DNA of 12,666 bases from JAIPIY01 sp964489785 (GTDB taxonomy: Bacteria; Patescibacteriota; Minisyncoccia; Phycocordibacterales; UBA1006), in contig CAZAZY010000022.1 of NCBI GenBank assembly GCA_964489785.1, forward strand, positions 1 to 12,666. Direction: 5' to 3'. The number at the start of each line of letters is the position of its first letter. Within the stretch, counting starts at the first letter, position 1. Positions 7,936 through 12,666 of the stretch are shown here, piece after piece. The notes below the pieces were generated by a model. That model was not told the DNA's origin and did not search any database. It worked only from the letters and a program-made list of their open reading frames with translations. The position numbers and the translations under genes are program-made.

Positions 7936-7937
7936 GT

Positions 7938-7966
7938 TTGACTTTTAACCCATGTCCTAGTACCGT
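7938..7966 (+). promoter_or_regulatory. Promoter of paralogue 1
   Basis: TTGACT (7938-7943, five of six -35 positions) is followed by exactly 17 bases and TACCGT (7961-7966), a weak -10. The predicted start is near 7973, the first base of the leader hairpin. The same geometry at copy 2, with the better -10 TATTGT, supports the assignment. A slightly later -10 (TATATC) is an alternative. Confidence 0.55.
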
Positions 7967-7972
7967 ATATCT

Positions 7973-7996
7973 CAAAGCAAGAATAATCTTGTTTTG
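7973..7996 (+). promoter_or_regulatory. 5'-terminal leader hairpin of paralogue 1
   Basis: CAAAGCAAGA (7973-7982) pairs with TCTTGTTTTG (7987-7996) through an ATAA loop, giving ten pairs of which one is G-U. It sits at or within a base or two of the predicted transcript start, 21 bases before the ATG. It is not followed by a long T-run, so it is unlikely to be a terminator. mRNA 5'-end protection or translational control are the plausible roles. Confidence 0.6.
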
Positions 7997-8017
7997 TTAC
8001 TTAACAATTGAAATGCG

Positions 8018-8548
8018 ATGGAAGCGAAATCTCGGTTTATCCAACAAACTTCACATCTTCAGCTTTTGACACCTGAACCACTGTTAATTCCTGCTTGTCG
8101 GGGAGGTATTCAAGCCAGTTTTCCTTATATGGAAGATGTTTTTACTGGATATATGGATACTCTCTTGAAAAATAAGATTTTTGCAAAAGAGCAGCCACAA
8201 ACAAAAGAGACTCCGGTTATTGTATATGAAATATGTAATGATCGTGATTTGAATGATGTTTACCGTTCTCTTAAAATTCCTTATGAATTATTAAGTTTTG
8301 AATCACAGGAGCAAGTTAAAATGTTTGCTATCGAACACTCTATGTGGTTAGCCGATAACAACGCTAGGACTTTTTTTCTTTGTTCTGAGATAGATGTTGT
8401 AAATAAAAAAGATTTTTCCTCTTTTAGTGTCTCTGTTGATCATCAGGGGGATTTAAAACTTGATAGGCATAAACATGATCATCGTCCCTGGCTTGCAAAA
8501 CGTAAGCATCGATTTGTATTTCCCTCCAAAGGACTCTTGGTTCCTTGA
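8018..8548 (+). CDS. Unknown protein, paralogue 1 of a tandem pair
   Basis: I do not recognise this 176-residue protein. It has no signal peptide or membrane helix and looks soluble and cytoplasmic. It is clearly related to the next gene product: FIQQTSHL (residues 7-14 here) is identical in both. Shared further on are PE, an ACxGG block, AS, FT at the end of the conserved start, a VYE triplet, F-SQ-Q in the middle, and a W-AK-FV-P-L pattern at the C-terminus. About half of the first 40 residues are identical, much less later. There is no Shine-Dalgarno sequence before the ATG; the leader hairpin and an AT-rich tract precede it. The stop is TGA. A candidate adaptor or regulatory family, but no function can be read. 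Confidence 0.8.
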   Translation: MEAKSRFIQQTSHLQLLTPEPLLIPACRGGIQASFPYMEDVFTGYMDTLLKNKIFAKEQPQTKETPVIVYEICNDRDLNDVYRSLKIPYELLSFESQEQVKMFAIEHSMWLADNNARTFFLCSEIDVVNKKDFSSFSVSVDHQGDLKLDRHKHDHRPWLAKRKHRFVFPSKGLLVP

Positions 8549-8549
8549 C

Positions 8550-8606
8550 CCAGGAAATCCTTTGGACCCGAACCCCTCTGGCGCAATGCGTCAGGGGGAT
8601 TTTTTT
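8550..8606 (+). repeat. 3' cassette with terminator, copy 1 (direct repeat of 9243-9299)
   Basis: This 57-base block, starting two bases after the stop of paralogue 1, recurs after paralogue 2 with five differences by my count. It contains a terminator hairpin and about 23 bases of conserved sequence before it. Confidence 0.9.
8573..8606 (+). terminator. Terminator of paralogue 1
   Basis: The stem runs from 8574-8584 to 8588-8598 with a three-base AAT loop: eleven pairs including two G-T pairs, followed by A and seven T. It closes the first paralogue as a single-gene transcript. Confidence 0.85.
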
Positions 8607-8618
8607 GATTATGTAAGT

Positions 8619-8647
8619 TTGACTTACAATTATTATCATGTTATTGT
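8619..8647 (+). promoter_or_regulatory. Promoter of paralogue 2
   Basis: TTGACT (8619-8624), a 17-base spacer and TATTGT (8642-8647) predict a start near 8654, at the first bases of the leader hairpin. The arrangement matches copy 1 base for base. Confidence 0.6.
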
Positions 8648-8652
8648 ATACC

Positions 8653-8678
8653 ACAAAGCAAGAATAATCTTGTTTTGT
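8653..8678 (+). promoter_or_regulatory. 5'-terminal leader hairpin of paralogue 2
   Basis: ACAAAGCAAGA (8653-8663) pairs with TCTTGTTTTGT (8668-8678) around an ATAA loop, eleven pairs with one G-U. The bases of the core stem and loop are identical to copy 1, 20 bases before the ATG. The TTG at 8675 lies in its 3' arm and is not a credible start codon. Confidence 0.6.
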
Positions 8679-8698
8679 TAATTAACAACCAAAAAGCA

Positions 8699-9241
8699 AT
8701 GGGAAAGCAGTTTGAATTTATTTTTATTCAACAAACTTCACATCTTCGGCTTGTAGCACCAGAATCAGGGGTGTTAATGATTGGAGCCTGTCCCGGTGGT
8801 CCAGGTGCCAGCTTGGCTTATGCTCACAAAACCTTTACCAGAGGTGTGAATCCAGGGTTTCGAACCTTGAAGCTGGATACTCCTCAACCAGCAACTGAAA
8901 TGACAGCAGTATTGGTGTATGAGCTGTATGATAAAGACGACACACTTTTGAATATCTATAGCTCGTTTGATATTAATAAAAAAGACTTGGCTTTTAAGTC
9001 CCAAAAACAGATTGAAAAATTTGTGATTCAATATTATGGATTGTTTCAGGGAAAATATGAAGCATTTTTTCTTTTTACCGAAAAGGTGAACGGCAAAGAA
9101 GAGTTTTTTGTCGCCTTTGTACTTATTAACGATGCTGGAGAATCCTTGGTGTATCCATTTCAATTGTCAGATGATTTGACTTGGTTCGCTAAAGATAATA
9201 TCAAATTCGTTATTCCCGCAAGGAATCTTTCAATTCATTAA
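8699..9241 (+). CDS. Unknown protein, paralogue 2 of a tandem pair
   Basis: This 180-residue protein is related to the one before it over its whole length and is likewise unrecognised. FIQQTSHL is at residues 9-16, the ACPGG block follows at about 30-34, and the C-terminal W-AK-FV-P pattern is kept. It is acidic-to-neutral with many aromatic residues and has no membrane helix or signal peptide. The ATG at 8699 was chosen because it gives the same N-terminus as paralogue 1, and the upstream TTG at 8675 falls in the leader hairpin. The first 19 bases encoding QQTSHL are identical to paralogue 1 at every codon, although the rest has diverged strongly. It is a single-gene unit between its own promoter and terminator. 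Confidence 0.8.
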   Translation: MGKQFEFIFIQQTSHLRLVAPESGVLMIGACPGGPGASLAYAHKTFTRGVNPGFRTLKLDTPQPATEMTAVLVYELYDKDDTLLNIYSSFDINKKDLAFKSQKQIEKFVIQYYGLFQGKYEAFFLFTEKVNGKEEFFVAFVLINDAGESLVYPFQLSDDLTWFAKDNIKFVIPARNLSIH

Positions 9242-9242
9242 T

Positions 9243-9299
9243 CCAAGAAATTCTTTGAACCCGAACCCCTCTGGCGCAATGCGTTGGGGGGATTTTTTT
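9243..9299 (+). repeat. 3' cassette with terminator, copy 2 (direct repeat of 8550-8606)
   Basis: This is the second copy of the 57-base 3' block, starting one base after the stop of paralogue 2. It keeps the sequence leading into the terminator as well as the terminator itself. Confidence 0.9.
9266..9299 (+). terminator. Terminator of paralogue 2
   Basis: The stem runs from 9267-9277 to 9281-9291 with an AAT loop and is followed by A and seven T (9293-9299). Two changes relative to copy 1 convert Watson-Crick pairs to G-T pairs, so it is somewhat weaker but still paired. Confidence 0.8.
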
Positions 9300-9325
9300 A
9301 TACCTTTCTTTTATATTTTTATCTA

Positions 9326-9334
9326 TGGTATACT
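9326..9334 (+). promoter_or_regulatory. Extended -10 promoter, leaderless start for the peptidoglycan-binding-domain gene
   Basis: TGGTATACT (TG, one base, TATACT at 9329-9334) ends 9 bases before the ATG at 9344, so the transcript should begin about three bases before the start codon. No good -35 is present. The same element and the same 9-base spacing occur at 12385-12393 on the minus strand. Confidence 0.6.
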
Positions 9335-9343
9335 GTAGGGCAT

Positions 9344-9898
9344 ATGAATACATTTATGTTTCGCATCGTTTCAATAATATTTTTTATTGCTTGTGCTGGA
9401 TTAGTATATTTAGGATATGTTTTATTACGACCAACTCCGTATTTGTCAGGTGAAGCTCCTAAAAAAGTAGTAGTAACGGAATCAGAACCAGAAGAATCTG
9501 AATTAATGGGAAATTCTCGTTTTGATGAATCTGATCCAGAATTTCTTAATTCATTATTAGAAGAAGAAACTCTAGCTGAACCAGAAACAGTAACTACCCC
9601 TATAATAGAAACACCAGTAGAGGTTTCCTCATCCGAACATTCTTCTTTGATTTCTGCTCTTCAAAAACTGATCGATGATAAAATTTATATGAAGGTTGGC
9701 AGTCGCGGTACACGTGTTGGATCAGTACAAGAATTTTTAAATATCTATCACACAAAACAAGTTCGTGCGGATAACGATTATGGTGCAGGAACAAAAACAC
9801 GAGTTGCTGAATTTCAAAAAGCTGTTGGAGTAACAGCCGATGGGGAAACTGGTCCACAAACCTATCAAAAAATGATTGATTGGTTGAAAAAACAATAA
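9344..9898 (+). CDS. Membrane-anchored protein with C-terminal peptidoglycan-binding domain
   Basis: The 184-residue product has one transmembrane helix near its N-terminus (about residues 7-28), an acidic Glu- and Ser-rich linker (about 36-98), and a C-terminal peptidoglycan-binding domain of the PF01471 type (about 117-184). Domain landmarks are KVGSRGTRVGSVQEFLN, FQKAVGVTADGETGPQTYQKM and the closing WLKKQ. The likely role is to hold a membrane site to the cell wall, or to guide a partner there; no catalytic domain is present. The start is ATG 9344 rather than the longer frame from 9284, because 9284-9343 contains the previous terminator and this gene's promoter. A second ATG at 9356 is possible. 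It is followed after 6 bases by a 55-codon gene. Confidence 0.88.
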   Translation: MNTFMFRIVSIIFFIACAGLVYLGYVLLRPTPYLSGEAPKKVVVTESEPEESELMGNSRFDESDPEFLNSLLEEETLAEPETVTTPIIETPVEVSSSEHSSLISALQKLIDDKIYMKVGSRGTRVGSVQEFLNIYHTKQVRADNDYGAGTKTRVAEFQKAVGVTADGETGPQTYQKMIDWLKKQ

Positions 9899-9904
9899 TA
9901 TAAT

Positions 9905-10072
9905 ATGGACGTGCCACAAGACATACAAAAGATTATTGATACTATGGATCAAGGTGTGCAAATTTCGTCCGAAGAATTACATCATGTAACAACCTGGTAC
10001 ACACAAGAAGTTCAAAAATTAGATGACGATATTAAGGTTTCTAAAATTAAAAAAGAGATTGAAAATTTATAA
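9905..10072 (+). CDS. Small protein (55 residues) of unknown function
   Basis: This short frame, MDVPQDIQKIIDTMDQGVQ to KIKKEIENL, begins 6 bases after the preceding stop and ends 14 bases before the next start, so it fits as the middle gene of a three-gene unit. It is strongly charged (acidic centre with LDDDIK, basic Lys-rich end), predicted helical, and has no signal or membrane segment. Its size and helical character recall small adaptor-like subunits, but I cannot assign it to a family. No Shine-Dalgarno sequence is present. Coding status rests on position, tight spacing and protein-like composition. Confidence 0.6.
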   Translation: MDVPQDIQKIIDTMDQGVQISSEELHHVTTWYTQEVQKLDDDIKVSKIKKEIENL

Positions 10073-10073
10073 T
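10068..10073 (+). promoter_or_regulatory. -10-like TATAAT containing the stop codon of the 55-residue gene
   Basis: TATAAT at 10068-10073 includes the TAA stop at 10070-10072 and ends 13 bases before the ATG at 10087, so a transcript from it would have a leader of about seven bases. No clear -35 is visible. In DNA this AT-rich it may be a chance match. Confidence 0.3.
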
Positions 10074-10086
10074 TAATACACTATAT

Positions 10087-10623
10087 ATGAAAGAATTTAT
10101 CACAGGAGTAGAATCTACACCACAAAAAGAAACAGGATCACGAGAAATAATTCCTAATCAGCAATCTCATTCTGACCCAGAAGTTATCCGAGAACTTGCG
10201 GGAAAACTTGCTGCGGCTGGGCAAGAACGTCTGGACACCATGGCGCCAGTAGAAACACCAAAACAAGAACAAACAAAAAGTTTTCTTGTTGGACTTGGAG
10301 AAAAATTAAAAAGTTTTGTGCGCGCGAAAGAATTATCTCCTCAGGATCAATTGCAAAAAGATATTCATGCATTGACCCACTTTACTTCATCTAATGCTGG
10401 GTTAGGTGGTTTGGGTAATTTTAATAGTGGGGGATTTGGCAGTTTGTCATCTATTGCAGAACGTTATCAAATTCAACCAGAAACTATTCAATCTATTGCA
10501 ACATTGCAAAATCAGGTAGAGAATCTAGATAATGGTCCAGAAAAAGTACAAGCCACAAAAGAACTTCGTGACCAAAAAATGGCAGTTATGCAACACATGA
10601 GAAATATTGTAGAAGGGAAATAA
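10087..10623 (+). CDS. Unknown soluble protein with Gly-rich centre
   Basis: I do not recognise this 178-residue protein. The N-terminal half (1-60) is polar and rich in Glu, Gln, Pro and Thr and probably disordered. Residues 62-80 (SFLVGLGEKLKSFVRAKEL) form a likely amphipathic helix. Residues about 101-120 are Gly-, Asn- and Ser-rich (GLGGLGNFNSGGFGSLSS). The C-terminal 55 residues (ERYQIQPETIQ onward) are predicted helical and charged. There is no signal peptide or membrane span. It is the last gene of the unit begun at 9344 and ends 14 bases before the palindromic terminator. A scaffold or partner role with its neighbours is conceivable but unsupported. Confidence 0.75.
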   Translation: MKEFITGVESTPQKETGSREIIPNQQSHSDPEVIRELAGKLAAAGQERLDTMAPVETPKQEQTKSFLVGLGEKLKSFVRAKELSPQDQLQKDIHALTHFTSSNAGLGGLGNFNSGGFGSLSSIAERYQIQPETIQSIATLQNQVENLDNGPEKVQATKELRDQKMAVMQHMRNIVEGK

Positions 10624-10634
10624 ATATTTCAAAT

Positions 10635-10678
10635 CAAAATAAAAACACGGATACATATGTATCCGTGTTTTTATTTTG
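10635..10678. terminator. Bidirectional terminator, perfect 44-base palindrome
   Basis: All 44 bases are self-complementary about the point between 10656 and 10657. The GC-containing stem CACGGATACAT with its complement is flanked by A5 and T5 and further A/T pairs, so it reads as an intrinsic terminator on either strand. It lies 11 bases after the plus-strand unit and 8 bases after the stop of the minus-strand antiporter gene. The centre would open to form a small loop in RNA. Confidence 0.9.
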
Positions 10679-10686
10679 TTCGTGAA

Positions 10687-12375
10687 TTATAATGGGTGAG
10701 AATGTCCTTGTAATAACCTGCTTTCTAATGATTGAATATGTGCCTCCTTTGTGGATTCCTTTCTGTTTGGATTTTTATGAATTAATAATGCTAATTCAGA
10801 TGCATATTGTCCACCCAAAAAATGAGGTAAAATAACATAATCAATACCATTGTTGTAATGCTGCAAGGCTTCTTCAATATTGTGTGATACAACTAATACG
10901 GTCATGTGTTCGTTTTCTTTTTTTGCAATTTTATAAAGAAGAGTGTTTGTTTCTGCATTGGGAATTGTAGATATAATCATGGATGCATATGATAATGGTA
11001 ACGAGGAAAGAAAATCAAAATTTGATGCATCCCCATATATTGCATTAATATTTTCTAATTCCAATTTTTTTACTAATGCTGGATTATGATCTACCACCAA
11101 TAAACTCTCCTCATTTTCTCTTAAGGTATTAATAAAATCATGACCGATACGGTTGCCTCCGAATAATATGACGTTGTAAGTTTGTAATGCTAGGGGTGTT
11201 TCTTGAGAACTTTTTCTCTCGAACACAGAAAGATAAGGTTCTAAAAACGCATATATTTTGTCAGAATACAAGATGAAATACGTTGATCCAAAAATAGTAA
11301 TCAGCCCAACCAGGGTTACCAGTGACAATGTAGACCCTGTAATATGTCCATAGGTAACACCCATCGCCATTAATATCAAAGAAAATTCACTGATCTGTGC
11401 AACGGTAAAACCTGTTTGTAGACTGGTTCTTTTTTTATATCCTAATAACCCCATAATGGTCATAAGAATCAAAGGGTTTCCAATAAGAACCAATGCAGAT
11501 AATATGAGCGCATGAGGTAACAATGTGATCACTTCGCCAAATGTCATATGTGAACCCAACACAATAAAAAACATAACGATAAAAAAATCACGAACCGGTG
11601 TCATGCGTGCACTGATTTCGTGTCGTGACGGCAATGTAGATAATGCAATACCTGCAACCAGTGCCCCTGTTTCGATAGAAAATCCTGACAACATAAAAAC
11701 CCCAGCAATTCCAATACCCCAAACGGTTGCAAATAAAAATAATAATTCAACATTTTTTGCGATAAAATTATTTATTTTAGGAAGTAAATAAAAACCGATA
11801 AAAAGAATACTGGCGATTATTCCGATACCCAGACCAATCGTAGTTATTAATTCTGATGCACCAACAGTATTGCTAGCAATTAACGGAATACTGAATAATA
11901 AAATAATCGCGAGAAAATCTTGGACCAAGAGAAATCCAATAGAAATTTTTGCATACAATGTTTCCATATCACCACGATCTGAAATAAGCTTCATGATAAT
12001 AATGGTACTACTGAATGCCAAAGCAATTCCCATATACAAAGATTCAATTTGAGTAAAGCCTAACAATATTGCTACAGCATATCCTGCCAATGATGTTATT
12101 GCTACCTGGCCAATACCGGTAATTAATGAAACTTTTCCGAATTCTTTGATTGTTTTTGGACTGAGATGTAATCCAACAGTAAACAACAAAATAGCAATCC
12201 CGATTTCAGAAAACAGGGTAAAGGTGTCAGGGGATATTGATCCTGCAATAATGGGTCCGACTAATAATCCGGTAATGATGTAACCGATTAACAAGGGTTG
12301 TCGCAAAAATGTCATCAACAATGAAACCACAAAAGCAACCCCGATAATAATTCCTAATTCAATAAATAATGTCAT
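10687..12375 (-). CDS. KefB-type cation/proton antiporter with RCK (TrkA-N) domain
   Basis: This 562-residue protein combines a CPA2-type Na+/H+ exchanger domain (about 1-380, some 11-13 hydrophobic segments) with a cytoplasmic TrkA-N/RCK nucleotide-binding domain from about 400. Exchanger landmarks are RQPLLIGYIITGLLVGP (about 25-41), GLHLSPK, the FSSTIIIMKLISDRGD stretch (a family-typical helix) and VQDFLAIILL with the Asp expected in ion transport. The RCK domain begins YNVILFGGNRIG, where the usual GxGxxG reads GGNRIG, and continues LLVVDHNP and IYGDAS, the usual acidic residue after strand 2. Likely roles are K+/H+ or Na+/H+ exchange in pH and osmotic homeostasis, gated by a nucleotide. 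The start is ATG 12375, not the longer frame to 12483, because the -10 element lies at 12390-12385. Confidence 0.93.
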   Translation of the reverse strand: MTLFIELGIIIGVAFVVSLLMTFLRQPLLIGYIITGLLVGPIIAGSISPDTFTLFSEIGIAILLFTVGLHLSPKTIKEFGKVSLITGIGQVAITSLAGYAVAILLGFTQIESLYMGIALAFSSTIIIMKLISDRGDMETLYAKISIGFLLVQDFLAIILLFSIPLIASNTVGASELITTIGLGIGIIASILFIGFYLLPKINNFIAKNVELLFLFATVWGIGIAGVFMLSGFSIETGALVAGIALSTLPSRHEISARMTPVRDFFIVMFFIVLGSHMTFGEVITLLPHALILSALVLIGNPLILMTIMGLLGYKKRTSLQTGFTVAQISEFSLILMAMGVTYGHITGSTLSLVTLVGLITIFGSTYFILYSDKIYAFLEPYLSVFERKSSQETPLALQTYNVILFGGNRIGHDFINTLRENEESLLVVDHNPALVKKLELENINAIYGDASNFDFLSSLPLSYASMIISTIPNAETNTLLYKIAKKENEHMTVLVVSHNIEEALQHYNNGIDYVILPHFLGGQYASELALLIHKNPNRKESTKEAHIQSLESRLLQGHSHPL

Positions 12376-12384
12376 ATGTGTAGT

Positions 12385-12393
12385 AGTATACCA
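12385..12393 (-). promoter_or_regulatory. Extended -10 promoter of the antiporter gene, leaderless start
   Basis: On the minus strand TGGTATACT (12393-12385) ends exactly 9 bases before the ATG at 12375, predicting a transcript start near 12378. The upstream -35 position reads CATACA, matching only the last three consensus bases, so the extended -10 probably carries the recognition. Confidence 0.6.
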
Positions 12394-12462
12394 AAAGAAA
12401 GGTTTTTTGTATGCTGATATAAAATGTATGAAGCGGATATGATTGGGGATTATCAGCAAATA

Positions 12463-12491
12463 TTGACTTTGTTCTATATGCATGATATAAA
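12463..12491 (+). promoter_or_regulatory. Strong divergent promoter at the right edge
   Basis: TTGACT (12463-12468), a 17-base spacer and TATAAA (12486-12491) form one of the best consensus promoters in the window. It fires to the right, divergent from the antiporter promoter, with a predicted start near 12498. What it transcribes starts with an inverted repeat and continues beyond the window. Confidence 0.55.
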
Positions 12492-12600
12492 AAACTTAGA
12501 AATAAGCTCTTTCACACAAGCACAATCTGTTTGTCGTAGCTATAATTTTCTCAAAAAACATGGGAGATTTATAGCTACGACAAACCTTGATTCAAGTTAG
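12478..12600 (+). other. Short open frame (40 codons) across the inverted repeat, coding status doubtful
   Basis: A frame from ATG 12478 to TAG 12600 reads through both arms of the inverted repeat (MHDIKNLEISSF to ATTNLDSS). After the stop the same frame continues open (VRWLKKRYATWKM) to TAA at 12640-12642. The text looks somewhat protein-like, so this could be the decayed start of a gene that once continued to the right, for example a mobile-element gene. Against coding, the ATG lies upstream of the predicted transcript start near 12498, and the inverted repeat would force the protein sequence in both arms. Confidence 0.2.
12529..12585. repeat. 17-bp perfect inverted repeat with 23-base spacer
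   Basis: GTTTGTCGTAGCTATAA (12529-12545) is matched perfectly by its reverse complement at 12569-12585. The stem is long and not followed by a T-run, so it is not a standard terminator. It lies about 31 bases after a predicted transcript start. Candidates are a structured RNA leader, a REP-like mobile repeat, or the end of an insertion element; the sequence alone does not decide. The stretch 12376-12666 contains no gene I can support beyond this and the divergent promoters. Confidence 0.85.
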
Positions 12601-12666
12601 GTCCGCTGGCTTAAAAAACGTTACGCAACATGGAAAATGTAAAGCACGTTACAAACAGAATGGGTA

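Larger units (their letters stand above)
7934..8007 (+). repeat. Promoter-leader cassette, copy 1 (direct repeat of 8615-8688)
   Basis: This 74-base block is repeated in front of the next gene. An 11-base core with the -35 (7934-7944) is identical in both. A 17-base, mostly diverged spacer keeps its length, and the last 47 bases (7961-8007) match at 42 positions by my count. The cassette carries a whole promoter and 5' leader. Confidence 0.9.
8615..8688 (+). repeat. Promoter-leader cassette, copy 2 (direct repeat of 7934-8007)
   Basis: This is the second copy of the 74-base promoter and leader block, starting 9 bases after the T-run of the preceding terminator. The -35 core, the distance to the -10 and the hairpin are kept. 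The differences in the -10 (TATTGT here, TACCGT in copy 1) suggest the two genes have different promoter strengths. Confidence 0.9.

Noticed and set aside
8424..8681. Overlapping frames on both strands at the end of paralogue 1 (8424-8654 minus, 8460-8681 plus)
   Set aside because: They run through the terminator and the next promoter and show no protein-like conservation between the paralogues.
7934..8688. CRISPR array or phage attachment sites as an explanation for the direct repeats
   Set aside because: There are only two copies, about 680 bases apart, each a promoter plus leader before a gene, with no spacers, cas genes, integrase or tRNA.
8675..8698. TTG 8675 as the start of paralogue 2
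   Set aside because: It lies in the 3' arm of the leader hairpin, and the corresponding position in paralogue 1 is non-coding leader.
9284..9343. Upstream extension of the peptidoglycan-binding-domain gene from 9284
   Set aside because: It starts inside the terminator of the preceding gene and includes this gene's own -10 element.
9899..9904. TATAAT immediately before the ATG of the 55-residue gene as its promoter
   Set aside because: With no space between it and the ATG, transcription would start inside the gene.
12376..12483. Upstream extension of the antiporter frame from ATG 12483 (36 extra codons)
   Set aside because: It contains the antiporter promoter (12385-12393), the extra residues are not hydrophobic in the family pattern, and the exchanger domain starts naturally at ATG 12375.
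12376..12666. tRNA or other known RNA gene at the right edge
   Set aside because: I found no cloverleaf, T-loop consensus or CCA end; the only structure is the 17-bp inverted repeat.

Overview
The window is AT-rich, densely coded bacterial DNA. It most resembles a Candidate Phyla Radiation (Patescibacteria, Parcubacteria-like) genome. The grounds are a reduced style of gene content (TypA, RNase J, SecG, an orphan membrane-anchored oligopeptide-binding protein, a KefB-type exchanger), many small proteins of unknown function, and start codons without a recognisable Shine-Dalgarno sequence. TGA is used as a stop (8546-8548), which argues against the TGA-reassigned CPR lineages. The lineage call is an inference from style, not from a marker tree.

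Layout, left to right. The 3' end of an ABC transporter ATPase (1-194, +) is followed by a small three-helix membrane protein (215-628, +) and a terminator. typA (787-2616, +) has its own promoter and a hairpin leader. It converges on a minus-strand run read right to left: secG (7889-7668), an oligopeptide-binding-like protein (7578-5857), RNase J (5833-3938) and an MFS transporter (3929-2685). A hairpin at 2625-2656 serves both typA and the MFS gene. To the right, on the plus strand, lie two tandem paralogues of unknown function (8018-8548 and 8699-9241), each a complete transcription unit with a near-identical promoter, leader hairpin and terminator. Next is a likely three-gene unit: a membrane-anchored peptidoglycan-binding-domain protein (9344-9898), a 55-residue protein (9905-10072) and a Gly-rich-centred protein (10087-10623). 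A 44-base perfect palindrome separates this unit from a KefB-type cation/proton antiporter (12375-10687, -). The right edge (12376-12666) holds a strong divergent promoter, a 17-bp inverted repeat and at most a 40-codon reading frame.

The most interesting signal is the tandem paralogue pair. The flanking regulatory cassettes are conserved better than most of the coding sequence, and the leader hairpin is predicted to start at about the first transcribed base, a position expected to affect 5'-end-dependent decay. RNase J, the enzyme that would act there, is encoded in the same window. A second theme is transcript starts placed very close to start codons (an extended -10 TGGTATACT exactly 9 bases before ATG at two genes), fitting leaderless translation. 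Several start codons used here are shorter than the longest open frame because the -10 element lies inside the longer version.
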